Assembly (NCBI GenBank): GCA_963831235.1
Contig: CAWHPS010000040.1
Coordinates: 1 to 31,385, forward strand
Source of the DNA: CAWHPS01 sp963831235
GTDB lineage: Bacteria; Fibrobacterota; OXYB2-FULL-49-7; JAEUSG01
DNA length: 31,385 bases
Direction of reading: 5' to 3'
Part shown: positions 24,188-31,385 of the stretch, in pieces
Position numbering within the stretch: the stretch's first letter is position 1
How the letters are laid out: the number at the start of each line of letters is the position of its first letter
Position numbers and translations under genes: made by a program
Notes under the pieces: model-generated
Told to the model about the DNA's origin: nothing
The model's input: only the letters and a program-made list of their open reading frames with translations
Database searches by the model: none

Positions 24188-25549
24188 ATGTTAAAAAGAC
24201 TATTATACACAAATCTCTTGGCATGGAAAAATCGTCCATCAAGATTGCCTTTGATTTTACGGGGGGCAAGACAGGTGGGTAAAACAACCCTTCTGACTGA
24301 TTTTGGAAAAAAAGAATTTCAGAATTTCATAAGCCTTAATCTTGAACAAAAGGAGTATCAGGCTTTTTTTACCGGGTCATTTGAAAATGCTATCAGTACT
24401 ATTGAGTATTCTTCTAAAACCAGGATCGAACCTAAAAACACGCTTGTTTTCCTGGATGAGATTCAGGCCTGCCCTGATGCCGTTAATATGCTCCGATTTT
24501 TTGCCGAAAAAATGCCTGACCTTCATGTGGCTTGCGCAGGCTCGCTTTTGGAAATAAAATTACTACGAAAACAGATTTCATTTCCAACTGGCCGGGTTGA
24601 ATATCTGTTCATGGCTCCTATGACGTTTGCCGAATATCTGGGCGCTAAAAAGAACGACATTGGCCTGGATAAAATAAACAATGCGCCGGATAAAATAAGC
24701 GAAGGTATTCATAACATGCTTCTCAAAGAATTGTACGAATATTATCGTATCGGCGGGCTCCCCCGAATTGTCAATGCACGCTTGGATACAGGCAGTGAGG
24801 GGGATGTGATTCGTATGCACACTGACCTTTTTCAGTCCATTCTTGACGATGTTGACAAATATGTTTCCAAAAGTGAAGCAAAGTACATTGAACTGGTATT
24901 TGGTGCGGCTCCTTATCATCTGGCGGAAAGAATCACCTATGCCCGCTTTCATGCATCCGAATTCCTCAGCAGGGAAATGAAAGAAGCCTTTGATATCCTT
25001 GAAAAAGCGTTTCTGGTTTTTAGATCTTTACCTACCAGCGTCACTACCCCTCCTGTAATGAAGAAATTTAATGTTGCGCCTAAACTGTTTTTCTTTGATA
25101 TAGGTCTTGCCAATAGTCGTTTGAACAGGGCATACCGGCCAGGGATTGATGATGCTTCTCCACGTAACAAAGGGAGTTTTGCCGAACAGTTTGTTTGTCA
25201 GGAATTGCTCGCTTTGCATAACCAGATACCCGAAACCCCCTGTTTCTGGATGCGGGAAAAGAAAAACAGTAATGCTGAAGTTGATTTTTGTGTTGAATGG
25301 AACAACAATCTTGTGCCGGTTGAAATAAAATCAGGGAAGTCAGGTAAAATGAAATCCCTGGGTGTTTTTTTACAAGAAGCGCCGCATAAAATTGCAGTGA
25401 AAATATCAACAGACCCATTTTCAATTGTGCCTGAAGCCAAAACAGGTACTGATTCCACCTTCAGGCTGATAAACATTCCTTTATATATGACCCACAGAAT
25501 TATTGAGATATTGAATCAATTTGGCCAAGCGGATTCGGGAAGGCTATGA
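24188..25549 (+). CDS. AAA ATPase with DUF4143 (PD-(D/E)XK-like) C-terminus
   Basis: Walker A is GARQVGKTT (26-34) and Walker B LVFLDEIQ (87-93). The sensor-like CAGSLLE and the PTGRVEYLFMAPMTFAEYL block are diagnostic of this ATPase family. The C-terminal DUF4143 region includes KLFFFDIGLAN and GSFAEQFVCQELL, then a nuclease-like AEVDFCVEW...VPVEIKSGKSGK core. These proteins are common, patchily distributed and of unknown role. Codon and base use look like the neighbours. The gene ends 4 bp before the RecQ ATG. It is preceded by about 100 bp of very AT-rich DNA that could hold the promoter. Confidence 0.88.
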   Translation: MLKRLLYTNLLAWKNRPSRLPLILRGARQVGKTTLLTDFGKKEFQNFISLNLEQKEYQAFFTGSFENAISTIEYSSKTRIEPKNTLVFLDEIQACPDAVNMLRFFAEKMPDLHVACAGSLLEIKLLRKQISFPTGRVEYLFMAPMTFAEYLGAKKNDIGLDKINNAPDKISEGIHNMLLKELYEYYRIGGLPRIVNARLDTGSEGDVIRMHTDLFQSILDDVDKYVSKSEAKYIELVFGAAPYHLAERITYARFHASEFLSREMKEAFDILEKAFLVFRSLPTSVTTPPVMKKFNVAPKLFFFDIGLANSRLNRAYRPGIDDASPRNKGSFAEQFVCQELLALHNQIPETPCFWMREKKNSNAEVDFCVEWNNNLVPVEIKSGKSGKMKSLGVFLQEAPHKIAVKISTDPFSIVPEAKTGTDSTFRLINIPLYMTHRIIEILNQFGQADSGRL

Positions 25550-25553
25550 TTGC

Positions 25554-27374
25554 ATGAACCCGATTGAAAAAGATGATATAAGGCTTCAGTCTGCTCTTCA
25601 CACGTACTTCGGTTATACCACTTTTCGTCCCAACCAGAAGGAGATTATAAACGCCATCCTTTCAGGCCAGGATGTGTTTGCCATTATGCCAACAGGTGGA
25701 GGAAAATCGCTTTGCTACCAGCTTCCAGCAATGCTATTACCCGGTGTAACTATTGTCATAAGCCCATTGATATCTTTGATGAAAGATCAAGTCGATGCCG
25801 CTCTTGACAACGGCATACCAGCAGCCTTTTTCAACAGCTCCCTGTCGCAGGATAAAAAACGTTCTGTGATTGCGCAGCTCCATCAGGATAAGCTTAAACT
25901 CATTTACATATCACCTGAAAGGTTCAATATACCAGCCTTTCAAGAACTGCTTCAGTCTTTCAATATATCGCTTATTGCAATAGACGAAGCACACTGCATC
26001 TCTGAATGGGGCCATGATTTCCGGCCAGACTACCTTTCACTATCGTCCCTTGTGGATATTTTCCCAAAGGTGCCGCTTGCAGCATTTACGGCAACAGCCA
26101 CACTCAAGGTTCAAAAAGATATTTCAAAACGTTTGCGGCTTCGCCATGCCTTTCATGTTCGGGCCTCCTTTGACCGGCCGAATCTGGCATATCAGGTTGT
26201 TCAAAAGGATGAATATAAACAGAAAATATTAAGATACCTTAAGGAGCATCCCGGCCAGTCAGGGATAATTTACAGGACAACACGTAAAGATGTTGATTCG
26301 TTGTCGGATTTTCTTCAAAAGCAGGGTGTCAATTCCCTGCCATACCATGCTGGGCTTGAAGATCATGTCCGGCAAAAGCACCAGGAGGCCTTTAACCTGG
26401 ATAAGGTGCAGGTAATCGTCGCCACCATAGCCTTTGGAATGGGCATAGACAAATCAAATGTGCGGTTTGTAATGCATGTTGACATTCCTAAAAACATGGA
26501 GGGGTACTATCAGGAGACCGGCAGGGCCGGGCGTGATGGAGAGCCGGCTGATTGCATACTTTATTTTCGAAGAAGCGACCTTTACAATATTCATTACTTT
26601 ATCCGTCAAATGGAGGATGAAAAGGAGCAGAAACGGGCATTTGACAATCTGGATAAAGTGGTCCACTTCGCACAATCAAATGAATGTCGTAGAAAGCATA
26701 TTCTGGCCTATTTTGATGAAATATATCCTAATCCAAAATGCGGGAATTGTGATGTGTGCAACAATGAGGTTGTTAGAAATGACGCAACCATTTCTGTTCA
26801 AAAGATTCTTTCTGCCATAGAGAGAACCGGCAACAGGTTTGGCGCAGCGCATATTGTAGATGTCCTGACAGGAGCTAATACCGAGAAAATCCGTCAGTTC
26901 AACCACCATACTATCAAAACCTATGGCGTTGGTAAGGATCAGAAAAAAGATTATTGGCGTTCGCTTATTGACGAACTTTTAGCGAGGAAGATACTTGACA
27001 AACCTCCGGATCAATTCGGTGGCATTGTTTTAACTGAAACAGCGCGGCCTATTTTAAAAGGAGAAGAGAAGTTTCACTCTGTTACAATAAGCAAAACATC
27101 AGTTCCCGAAACAGCGCCTGATGTTTATACTGAAACAAGCTCAACAGGGGAAGACCTTTTTCAGGCGCTGCGCACATTACGACGCGAGATTGCCGAGAAT
27201 CGCTGTGTTCCGCCGTATATCATATTTTCAGACAAGTCACTTCGGGAGATGGCGAGGAGACGGCCTAAAACAAGGGTGGAATTCATTTCCATCAGCGGTG
27301 TGGGTGAACACAAACTCAAATTGTATGGAGATAGATTTCTAGCTGTTATTTCAGGTAATTTGAAGGCAGAATAA
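25554..27374 (+). CDS. recQ: ATP-dependent DNA helicase RecQ
   Basis: A full-length RecQ of 606 aa. Motif 0 is FGYTTFRPNQ, Walker A MPTGGGKS (45-52), DEAH at 144-147, motif III AFTATAT, motif V/VI IAFGMGIDKSNVRFV and QETGRAGRDG. The zinc-binding region (CRRKHILAYF ... CGNCDVC), an RQC winged helix and a C-terminal HRDC domain (LRREIAENRCVPPYIIF) follow. GGGAAGG upstream favours ATG 25554; the open frame back to 25521 overlaps the preceding gene. It unwinds DNA during recombination repair. Confidence 0.96.
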   Translation: MNPIEKDDIRLQSALHTYFGYTTFRPNQKEIINAILSGQDVFAIMPTGGGKSLCYQLPAMLLPGVTIVISPLISLMKDQVDAALDNGIPAAFFNSSLSQDKKRSVIAQLHQDKLKLIYISPERFNIPAFQELLQSFNISLIAIDEAHCISEWGHDFRPDYLSLSSLVDIFPKVPLAAFTATATLKVQKDISKRLRLRHAFHVRASFDRPNLAYQVVQKDEYKQKILRYLKEHPGQSGIIYRTTRKDVDSLSDFLQKQGVNSLPYHAGLEDHVRQKHQEAFNLDKVQVIVATIAFGMGIDKSNVRFVMHVDIPKNMEGYYQETGRAGRDGEPADCILYFRRSDLYNIHYFIRQMEDEKEQKRAFDNLDKVVHFAQSNECRRKHILAYFDEIYPNPKCGNCDVCNNEVVRNDATISVQKILSAIERTGNRFGAAHIVDVLTGANTEKIRQFNHHTIKTYGVGKDQKKDYWRSLIDELLARKILDKPPDQFGGIVLTETARPILKGEEKFHSVTISKTSVPETAPDVYTETSSTGEDLFQALRTLRREIAENRCVPPYIIFSDKSLREMARRRPKTRVEFISISGVGEHKLKLYGDRFLAVISGNLKAE

Positions 27375-27382
27375 ATTGTTAT

Positions 27383-27411
27383 TTGAACAACAATAATATA
27401 TCTTATATATA
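27383..27411 (+). promoter_or_regulatory. Promoter of toxin-antitoxin operon
   Basis: TTGAAC (27383-27388) and TATATA (27406-27411) are separated by 17 bp. The transcript would start near 27418, giving a leader of about 15 nt before the antitoxin ATG. Confidence 0.55.
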
Positions 27412-27420
27412 CAAGATATA
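27397..27420. promoter_or_regulatory. Palindromic operator for RHH antitoxin
   Basis: TATATCTT (27397-27404) and AAGATATA (27413-27420) are perfect 8-bp arms around an 8-bp spacer. The palindrome covers the -10 box, as expected of an autorepressed toxin-antitoxin operon. Confidence 0.6.
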
Positions 27421-27432
27421 CGGAGGTGAAAA

Positions 27433-27681
27433 ATGACTGCACAAATGTTGGTTCGTTTGGATGTGCAACAGAAAAAAGCTCTGTCATCATTGTCTCACAG
27501 TGAGGGACGCAATGCCAGCGACGTGGTTCGAGAGCTTATAGAGCATTACATTAATGAGCATGACATGGCTGCATGCCTGGACGGTCTTTGGAATCGAATC
27601 GGCAAGCGTATGCGTCAGGCGGGAAAATCGGAGAAGGACATAGACGGCCATATCAAAGCCTGGAGAAGTTCCAAAGAATGA
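27433..27681 (+). CDS. Ribbon-helix-helix antitoxin
   Basis: The 82-aa protein opens with a ribbon strand (MLVRLDVQQKKAL) and a helix pair (RNASDVVRELIEHYINEH), the RHH/CopG DNA-binding fold. The C-terminal basic tail (GKRMRQAGKSEKDIDGHI) is probably the toxin-binding part. A strong GGAGGTG at 27422 precedes it. It overlaps the PIN toxin start as ATGA, and a palindrome overlaps its promoter, consistent with autoregulation. Confidence 0.85.
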   Translation: MTAQMLVRLDVQQKKALSSLSHSEGRNASDVVRELIEHYINEHDMAACLDGLWNRIGKRMRQAGKSEKDIDGHIKAWRSSKE

Positions 27682-28085
27682 ATGTCGTTATTGACACGAA
27701 TGTATTTGTTTCATCTTTTTTCGGTGGAAACCCGAGAAAAGTAATTGAACTCTGGTTTCAGGGTCAAATTGTCTTATGCCTGTCAGCTCCTATTCTGGAT
27801 GAATATCTTGGGATATTAAACAGAATGGGGCTTGATAACTCATCCGAAGCAAAGGAACTAATAAAGTTTTTCCGAAAGAACATCCATACTCGTTTTGCCG
27901 CAAATCCGGCACAAGTTTGTGCTTTAGCTGATCCTGATGATGATAAATTTCTTTCCGCTGCGGTTGAGCTTGATGCGGAATATATAATTTCGGGGGACAA
28001 ACATTTGCTTGTACAGAAAAACTATATGGGAATTGAAATTATGCCGCCCCGGCAATTCATGGATAAATTCGCAAAAAAGTCCTAG
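27678..28085 (+). CDS. PIN-domain toxin (ribonuclease)
   Basis: The 135-aa PIN domain has the acidic residues D6 (VVIDTNVF), E42 (ILDEYLGIL), D88 or D89 (DPDDDKFL) and D107 (ISGDKHLL), the set that binds metal for RNA cleavage. Residue and motif order fit the PIN family annotated as a putative toxin-antitoxin toxin component. ATG 27678 is chosen because it overlaps the antitoxin stop by 4 bp; the longer frame back to 27573 lies inside the antitoxin. RNA target unknown. Confidence 0.9.
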   Translation: MNVVIDTNVFVSSFFGGNPRKVIELWFQGQIVLCLSAPILDEYLGILNRMGLDNSSEAKELIKFFRKNIHTRFAANPAQVCALADPDDDKFLSAAVELDAEYIISGDKHLLVQKNYMGIEIMPPRQFMDKFAKKS

Positions 28086-28119
28086 CAGTTTTCCATACCA
28101 TTTTATTACGTAGTACACT

Positions 28120-28139
28120 GTTTTCTCAAGAAAACGATT
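28120..28139 (+). terminator. Weak hairpin after toxin gene
   Basis: GTTTTC (28120-28125) and GAAAAC (28130-28135) flank a TCAA loop, followed by a short T-rich stretch. The stem is AT-rich, so this is only a candidate. Confidence 0.3.
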
Positions 28140-28227
28140 TCTTTACTTGACACTCCTTTAAGCCTTCTGTTGAATCTATATTTATCAACAGGTGAAAAGA
28201 AAAACTAAACAAAAAAAGGAGGGTCTC

Positions 28228-29508
28228 ATGAAAAAGGTATTGTTCTTAGCGGTTGTCTTTGGGCTGGTTGTTACGGGCTTTGGAGATTTGACGGTTGTTC
28301 GTACCATTTCGGTTGGCGGGCCCGGTGGGCTTAAGGGTTCTGCGTGGTCAATAGACAATGACTTTTATACATGCTGTGGTTTTCTATATAAATCCAAAGC
28401 TGGCATTCTTATTAATGAAGGAACTGATGGAATAGATATCTTTTCCCCGGATCGATCGGAACATGGAGATTTCCCTTCTTTCCCATATGGGACATTTCCT
28501 GTGATTGGTAAGGCCTATGCGTCATTTTTCCTTCAAGGTGAAGATTCTATTGATTTTCTTTATACGGCTGCCGGAGATTCCGGTATATCAGTTTGCAGAC
28601 AGGGTTGGGAAAGAATACTTAGGACAATAAAGATACCCGGTGGTGCAAAATCAATCGAACCACTATGGACAAACAATAATGCCATGTTTGTTGGAGGAGA
28701 TTCCGGTATTTTTTTAATAGAGAACGATAAAATATCATGGCAGTATTCTTTGCCATTTACAGAAAGAATTATTCTTAGGCATATTATGGGTATTAGTAAA
28801 CCTGATCGATGGATATATGTTCTTCATAACCGTGGCAGGTCAATTTCTGTTTTTGCAAAATCATGGCCTGAAACTGAATATAAATTGATGAATAGGATAC
28901 CAGCCTATACAGATCATGATACCTGTGGTATGGACGTGAGCAGTGATGGGTCCATCATATATTATGCAGGCGGATCTTATCCCTACTTGGAAATATTCAA
29001 GGAAACAAAAAAAGATAAAGAATACTCCTTATTGAAAACATGCGACCTTTATCTTGGAGGGCTTGGGGGTTTTAATCCTTATCAATGCTGCTTTGCTTGC
29101 GGGCACGCGGATGATATTGTCGTTGATCACGAACGAGGGTATGTTTATATACTATTGACAAGCATTTTGGGGAGCAAATGTCCTGATGAAAGAGTTTTAG
29201 TCTTTAATGTTAAGGACATCTCAAACCCTGTGCTTGTTGATTCATTGAAACTGGCTCCTCCTATGGAGGCAATATATATTCAGGCTGGTAGTGTAAAACG
29301 GCTGTTATTCCAGGATAGCCTTTTATATATTGCTAATTTTGATCGTGGTGTAACTATTGCCAGAGGATACGGAGTAGGAGAAACAACGGTTGAGTCCAGG
29401 CAGGGGCATAAAGTAAACGAATCCCTTCAAATATCAGACCTCACTAAAAACGCTCAATTTCCTGTTAAGCGACCGCAAGTTCAATTCCCTCAATTGGTCT
29501 CAATTTGA
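28228..29508 (+). CDS. Secreted beta-propeller-like protein, C-terminus altered by transposase remnant
   Basis: A strong AAAGGAGGG (28216) and a signal peptide (KKVLFLAVVFGLVVTGFG) fix ATG 28228. The body has repeated strand-rich segments (IYVLHNRGRSISVFAK, GSIIYYAGGSYPYLEIFK, RVLVFNVKDISNPVLVDSL, LLYIANFDRGVTIARG) like LVIVD or WD-type propeller repeats. No catalytic motif is visible. The last 14 codons overlap the 3' end of the transposase on the other strand. The final 40 or so residues (after GETTVESR) are not repeat-like, so the original C-terminus was probably lost when the element inserted. Function unknown. Confidence 0.72.
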   Translation: MKKVLFLAVVFGLVVTGFGDLTVVRTISVGGPGGLKGSAWSIDNDFYTCCGFLYKSKAGILINEGTDGIDIFSPDRSEHGDFPSFPYGTFPVIGKAYASFFLQGEDSIDFLYTAAGDSGISVCRQGWERILRTIKIPGGAKSIEPLWTNNNAMFVGGDSGIFLIENDKISWQYSLPFTERIILRHIMGISKPDRWIYVLHNRGRSISVFAKSWPETEYKLMNRIPAYTDHDTCGMDVSSDGSIIYYAGGSYPYLEIFKETKKDKEYSLLKTCDLYLGGLGGFNPYQCCFACGHADDIVVDHERGYVYILLTSILGSKCPDERVLVFNVKDISNPVLVDSLKLAPPMEAIYIQAGSVKRLLFQDSLLYIANFDRGVTIARGYGVGETTVESRQGHKVNESLQISDLTKNAQFPVKRPQVQFPQLVSI

Positions 29509-31385
29509 TCTGGAAAATACGTCCTGAGCCATTTGGCAGTACCAAGGGCGATTTCTGCAAATCGTCAAGAACCTGTTGAAAACACCGCTCAAGCTTCGGT
29601 GACAAATGCGGAGCCGGCTCGAGATAAACGGTTACAGTTGAACCATCGTCCACCCACAATCCAGGCGCATGAGTCAGGCTTCTGAAATACTCGTGGTCGT
29701 CCCGATAATTGTCATAGTTCTTTTTGAAAGGCGCCAGCGCTTGATAGAAAATGTTTCTCGCCAGAATCTTGATGCTGTCCATCACACGTTTTTTATTGGT
29801 ATCAAGGCATTCGTAACCTTGAGTTATCAGATAGTCCAGTTTCGATATCTTGTGGTTACAACTCGCCAACTTTTCATTTAGCGCGGCAATCTGCTGATCA
29901 AGTTTTTGCTTCTTTTCCTTATAATCCAGCTTTGCAAGCCGCGTCACAATTGCCTTTTGCCGCGAACGCTCTTTGCGAAGAACAACAAGCTCCTTCGTGG
30001 CGCAGTAGGTGGTCGATGCTGTGATGGCCTCGATCTTTTTATCCGTCACGTCAAGCAATGCCCGGGCTTGCATAACCCGATTGTCACGATTATGCTCTTT
30101 GTGAAGTAATCGCAGCAAATCCTTTTCGCACTCCCGACGCTCTGAAAGAAGCGCCTTTGTTTCAGCGCTTTCCATCTGCTTGTCAGTCAATGTCGACTTC
30201 AAATCTTCATAGGCAATGCTGGCATAGCTGGTGACCTGATTGATGCCATAGTGCTTGTCCAGATACTTGAAGTCGTTCTCCTGTATCCATCGCCGGAACA
30301 TAAGCCGGATCAGCTCTTTGGCGTCGCGCTTGGTATCGGTAGTGAGAATGCTCACCACGATACATCTCCCCTGTGGATTTATCGCCTGTACCACCAGCCG
30401 CCGTATAGACGAATCCTTTGGCCATTTCTCATCGATATAGGAAAACCGATACAATTGCACATCGGAGGCATTATTCCTCGGCCGCGCAAGCTCATACGAG
30501 CCGCTACGCCTGCTTTCGTCAAAGCTCTCCGCGACAAACCCCTTCTCCCATGTGACCAGTTCCAGAAACGGATCAGCCTTAACCGACTCAAACACCTCAT
30601 GACCATAAACCCCACGATCCATAGCCACGGTTATCACGCAGACTCGGATCCATATCAACCGTGCGTCGGAAATTACCAATCACCGTTTTGAATCGCTCAC
30701 GCAAATCCTGATAATTGTCCGCGTATTCCACATACACCGGCATCCCTTCGCTGGTGTGGATATAATCGCAATGCAGCGCCTTGTCAGCCCATCGAATATT
30801 GGAACACCATCCCTTGAGAATCTTCTTCATCCCAGTGTAATGCAGCGTGTGCGGGTCATAGTAGAAATCACTGCATTTGGCAACACATGTCACCTCGGCA
30901 TTTAGCCTAAGAACAGCTTCCGCCCCAAGGCTCTGTCCGATTTCCCCGAGAGCTCTTCGCTGCTCTACCGTTCCACGAACCGTCCTTCCAGAAACGTCTC
31001 CAGCTATCCCAACTCACGTATTTGTCCTGCTCTATGTTCACAGCCCAGACCAGGCACCAATCACAAGCCACTGCTTCAACAATACGCCTTTCTCATGCAC
31101 CCCTTGAAGACCAGGATGAGCCAACAGGAAAAGAGAAGGACTCCTGCATGATGTATATAGCGGACAATCGGTACCACGGCAGGCTCCTGAATCTGGTCAT
31201 GTTCAATTCTATTATTACATGTTTCTGGAGGGAGTGCTATACCGCCTCCACGCTTATCCGCCTCCTGTTCAACAGTTCCAGAATCGCCATCGTCATCCTT
31301 GCTTTTAGCGCTGGTACTGGCAGACATCCTCCGTTTACATTCTGCAAAAACAGGACGCAGACTCTCAGCGCTAAGTGCTACCTTG
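29465..31385 (-). pseudogene. Decayed large transposase, 5' end outside window
   Basis: The pieces line up as one transposase broken by frameshifts. From the right edge: SAESLRPVFAECKRR and PIVRYIHHAGVLLFS, then VHEKGVLLKQWL in a new frame, AVNIEQDKYVSWDSW in another, VEQRRALGEIGQSLGAEAV through DFYYDPHTLHYTGMKKILKGW, and after a shift near 30625-30650 MDRGVYGHEVFE through FRRWIQENDFKYLDKHYG to the C-terminus (404-codon piece, 30679-29465). The RWIQEN-x-KYLDKHYG block and MDRG core resemble a family of large DDE transposases; I cannot name the family. At least four frameshifts make it non-functional. I could not define the terminal inverted repeat. Confidence 0.75.

Noticed and set aside
28147..28182. 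TTGACA and TATATT as a promoter for the propeller-like gene
   Set aside because: The spacing is 24 bp, too long for a sigma-70 promoter; at 17 bp the -10 would be a poor TTGAAT.
30877..31107. Plus-strand open frame inside the transposase remnant
   Set aside because: The minus strand here encodes recognisable transposase pieces; the plus frame is a shadow.
1..31385. tRNA, rRNA, CRISPR array, riboswitch
   Set aside because: No cloverleaf, rRNA-like or regularly spaced repeats were seen in gaps; the repeats present are the two hairpin families.

Overview
The window is about 31.4 kb of moderately AT-rich bacterial DNA with dense, mostly intact genes. Outer-membrane barrel proteins ending in Phe, lipoprotein signals, peptidoglycan enzymes and a periplasmic adaptor indicate a diderm bacterium. 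Several gene types (a HEXXH-protease/propeller/barrel fusion, an IspH-UbiA fusion, a DUF4921 GalT-like protein, a caspase-like protein with its own ECF sigma factor) would suit a Fibrobacterota/FCB-type or related environmental lineage. That placement is a guess; no rRNA or universal marker is present. I see no tRNA, rRNA or CRISPR array.

Layout. (1) 64-2232 (+): TPM-domain protein, degenerate nucleotidyltransferase and LemA protein, probably one operon. They converge on an IspH-UbiA fusion gene (3980-2229, -) with stops overlapping by 4 bp. (2) 3981-4431: a promoter-sized gap holding a small ORF (4191-4349) that appears to have lost its true start by a 1-nt frameshift. (3) 4432-7800 (+): a 1,122-aa exported protein joining a gluzincin-type protease, a TolB-like propeller and an outer-membrane barrel. 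(4) 12914-8040 (-): a candidate signalling operon of lipoprotein, ECF sigma factor, zinc-finger anti-sigma factor, caspase-like protein with a barrel, and radical SAM protein. A REPIN-like mobile palindrome sits between sigma and anti-sigma. (5) 15004-13147 (-): L,D-transpeptidase-like protein and a MurC/Mpl-type ligase. (6) 15189-17787: GalT-like DUF4921 protein (+) facing a Ppx/GppA phosphatase and a GIY-YIG protein (-). (7) 17938-22760 (+): a five-gene YbhGFSR-type ABC exporter with a good sigma-70-type promoter. (8) 22777-24037: a RAYT transposase element bounded by double hairpins, abutting a 5'-truncated NtrC-type regulator. (9) 24188-28085 (+): AAA/DUF4143 ATPase, RecQ and an RHH/PIN toxin-antitoxin pair. 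(10) 28228-29508: a secreted repeat protein whose C-terminus runs into a decayed transposase (29465 to the window end, -).

The clearest unexplained signal is repetitive DNA. One family has paired hairpins with conserved loops (ACGGAG-like outer, AGAGAC inner) and co-varying stems. It occurs as inverted pairs bounding the RAYT gene and again, without a gene, inside the sigma/anti-sigma operon, which is the pattern of an autonomous element and its non-autonomous derivative. A second family (two copies, 143-144 bp, AAACCCAyCCC ends) lies at 7817-7960 and 15039-15181. The most system-like gene set is the lipoprotein-ECF-anti-sigma-caspase operon. Its lipoprotein and its caspase share a nearly superimposable calcium-loop-like motif.
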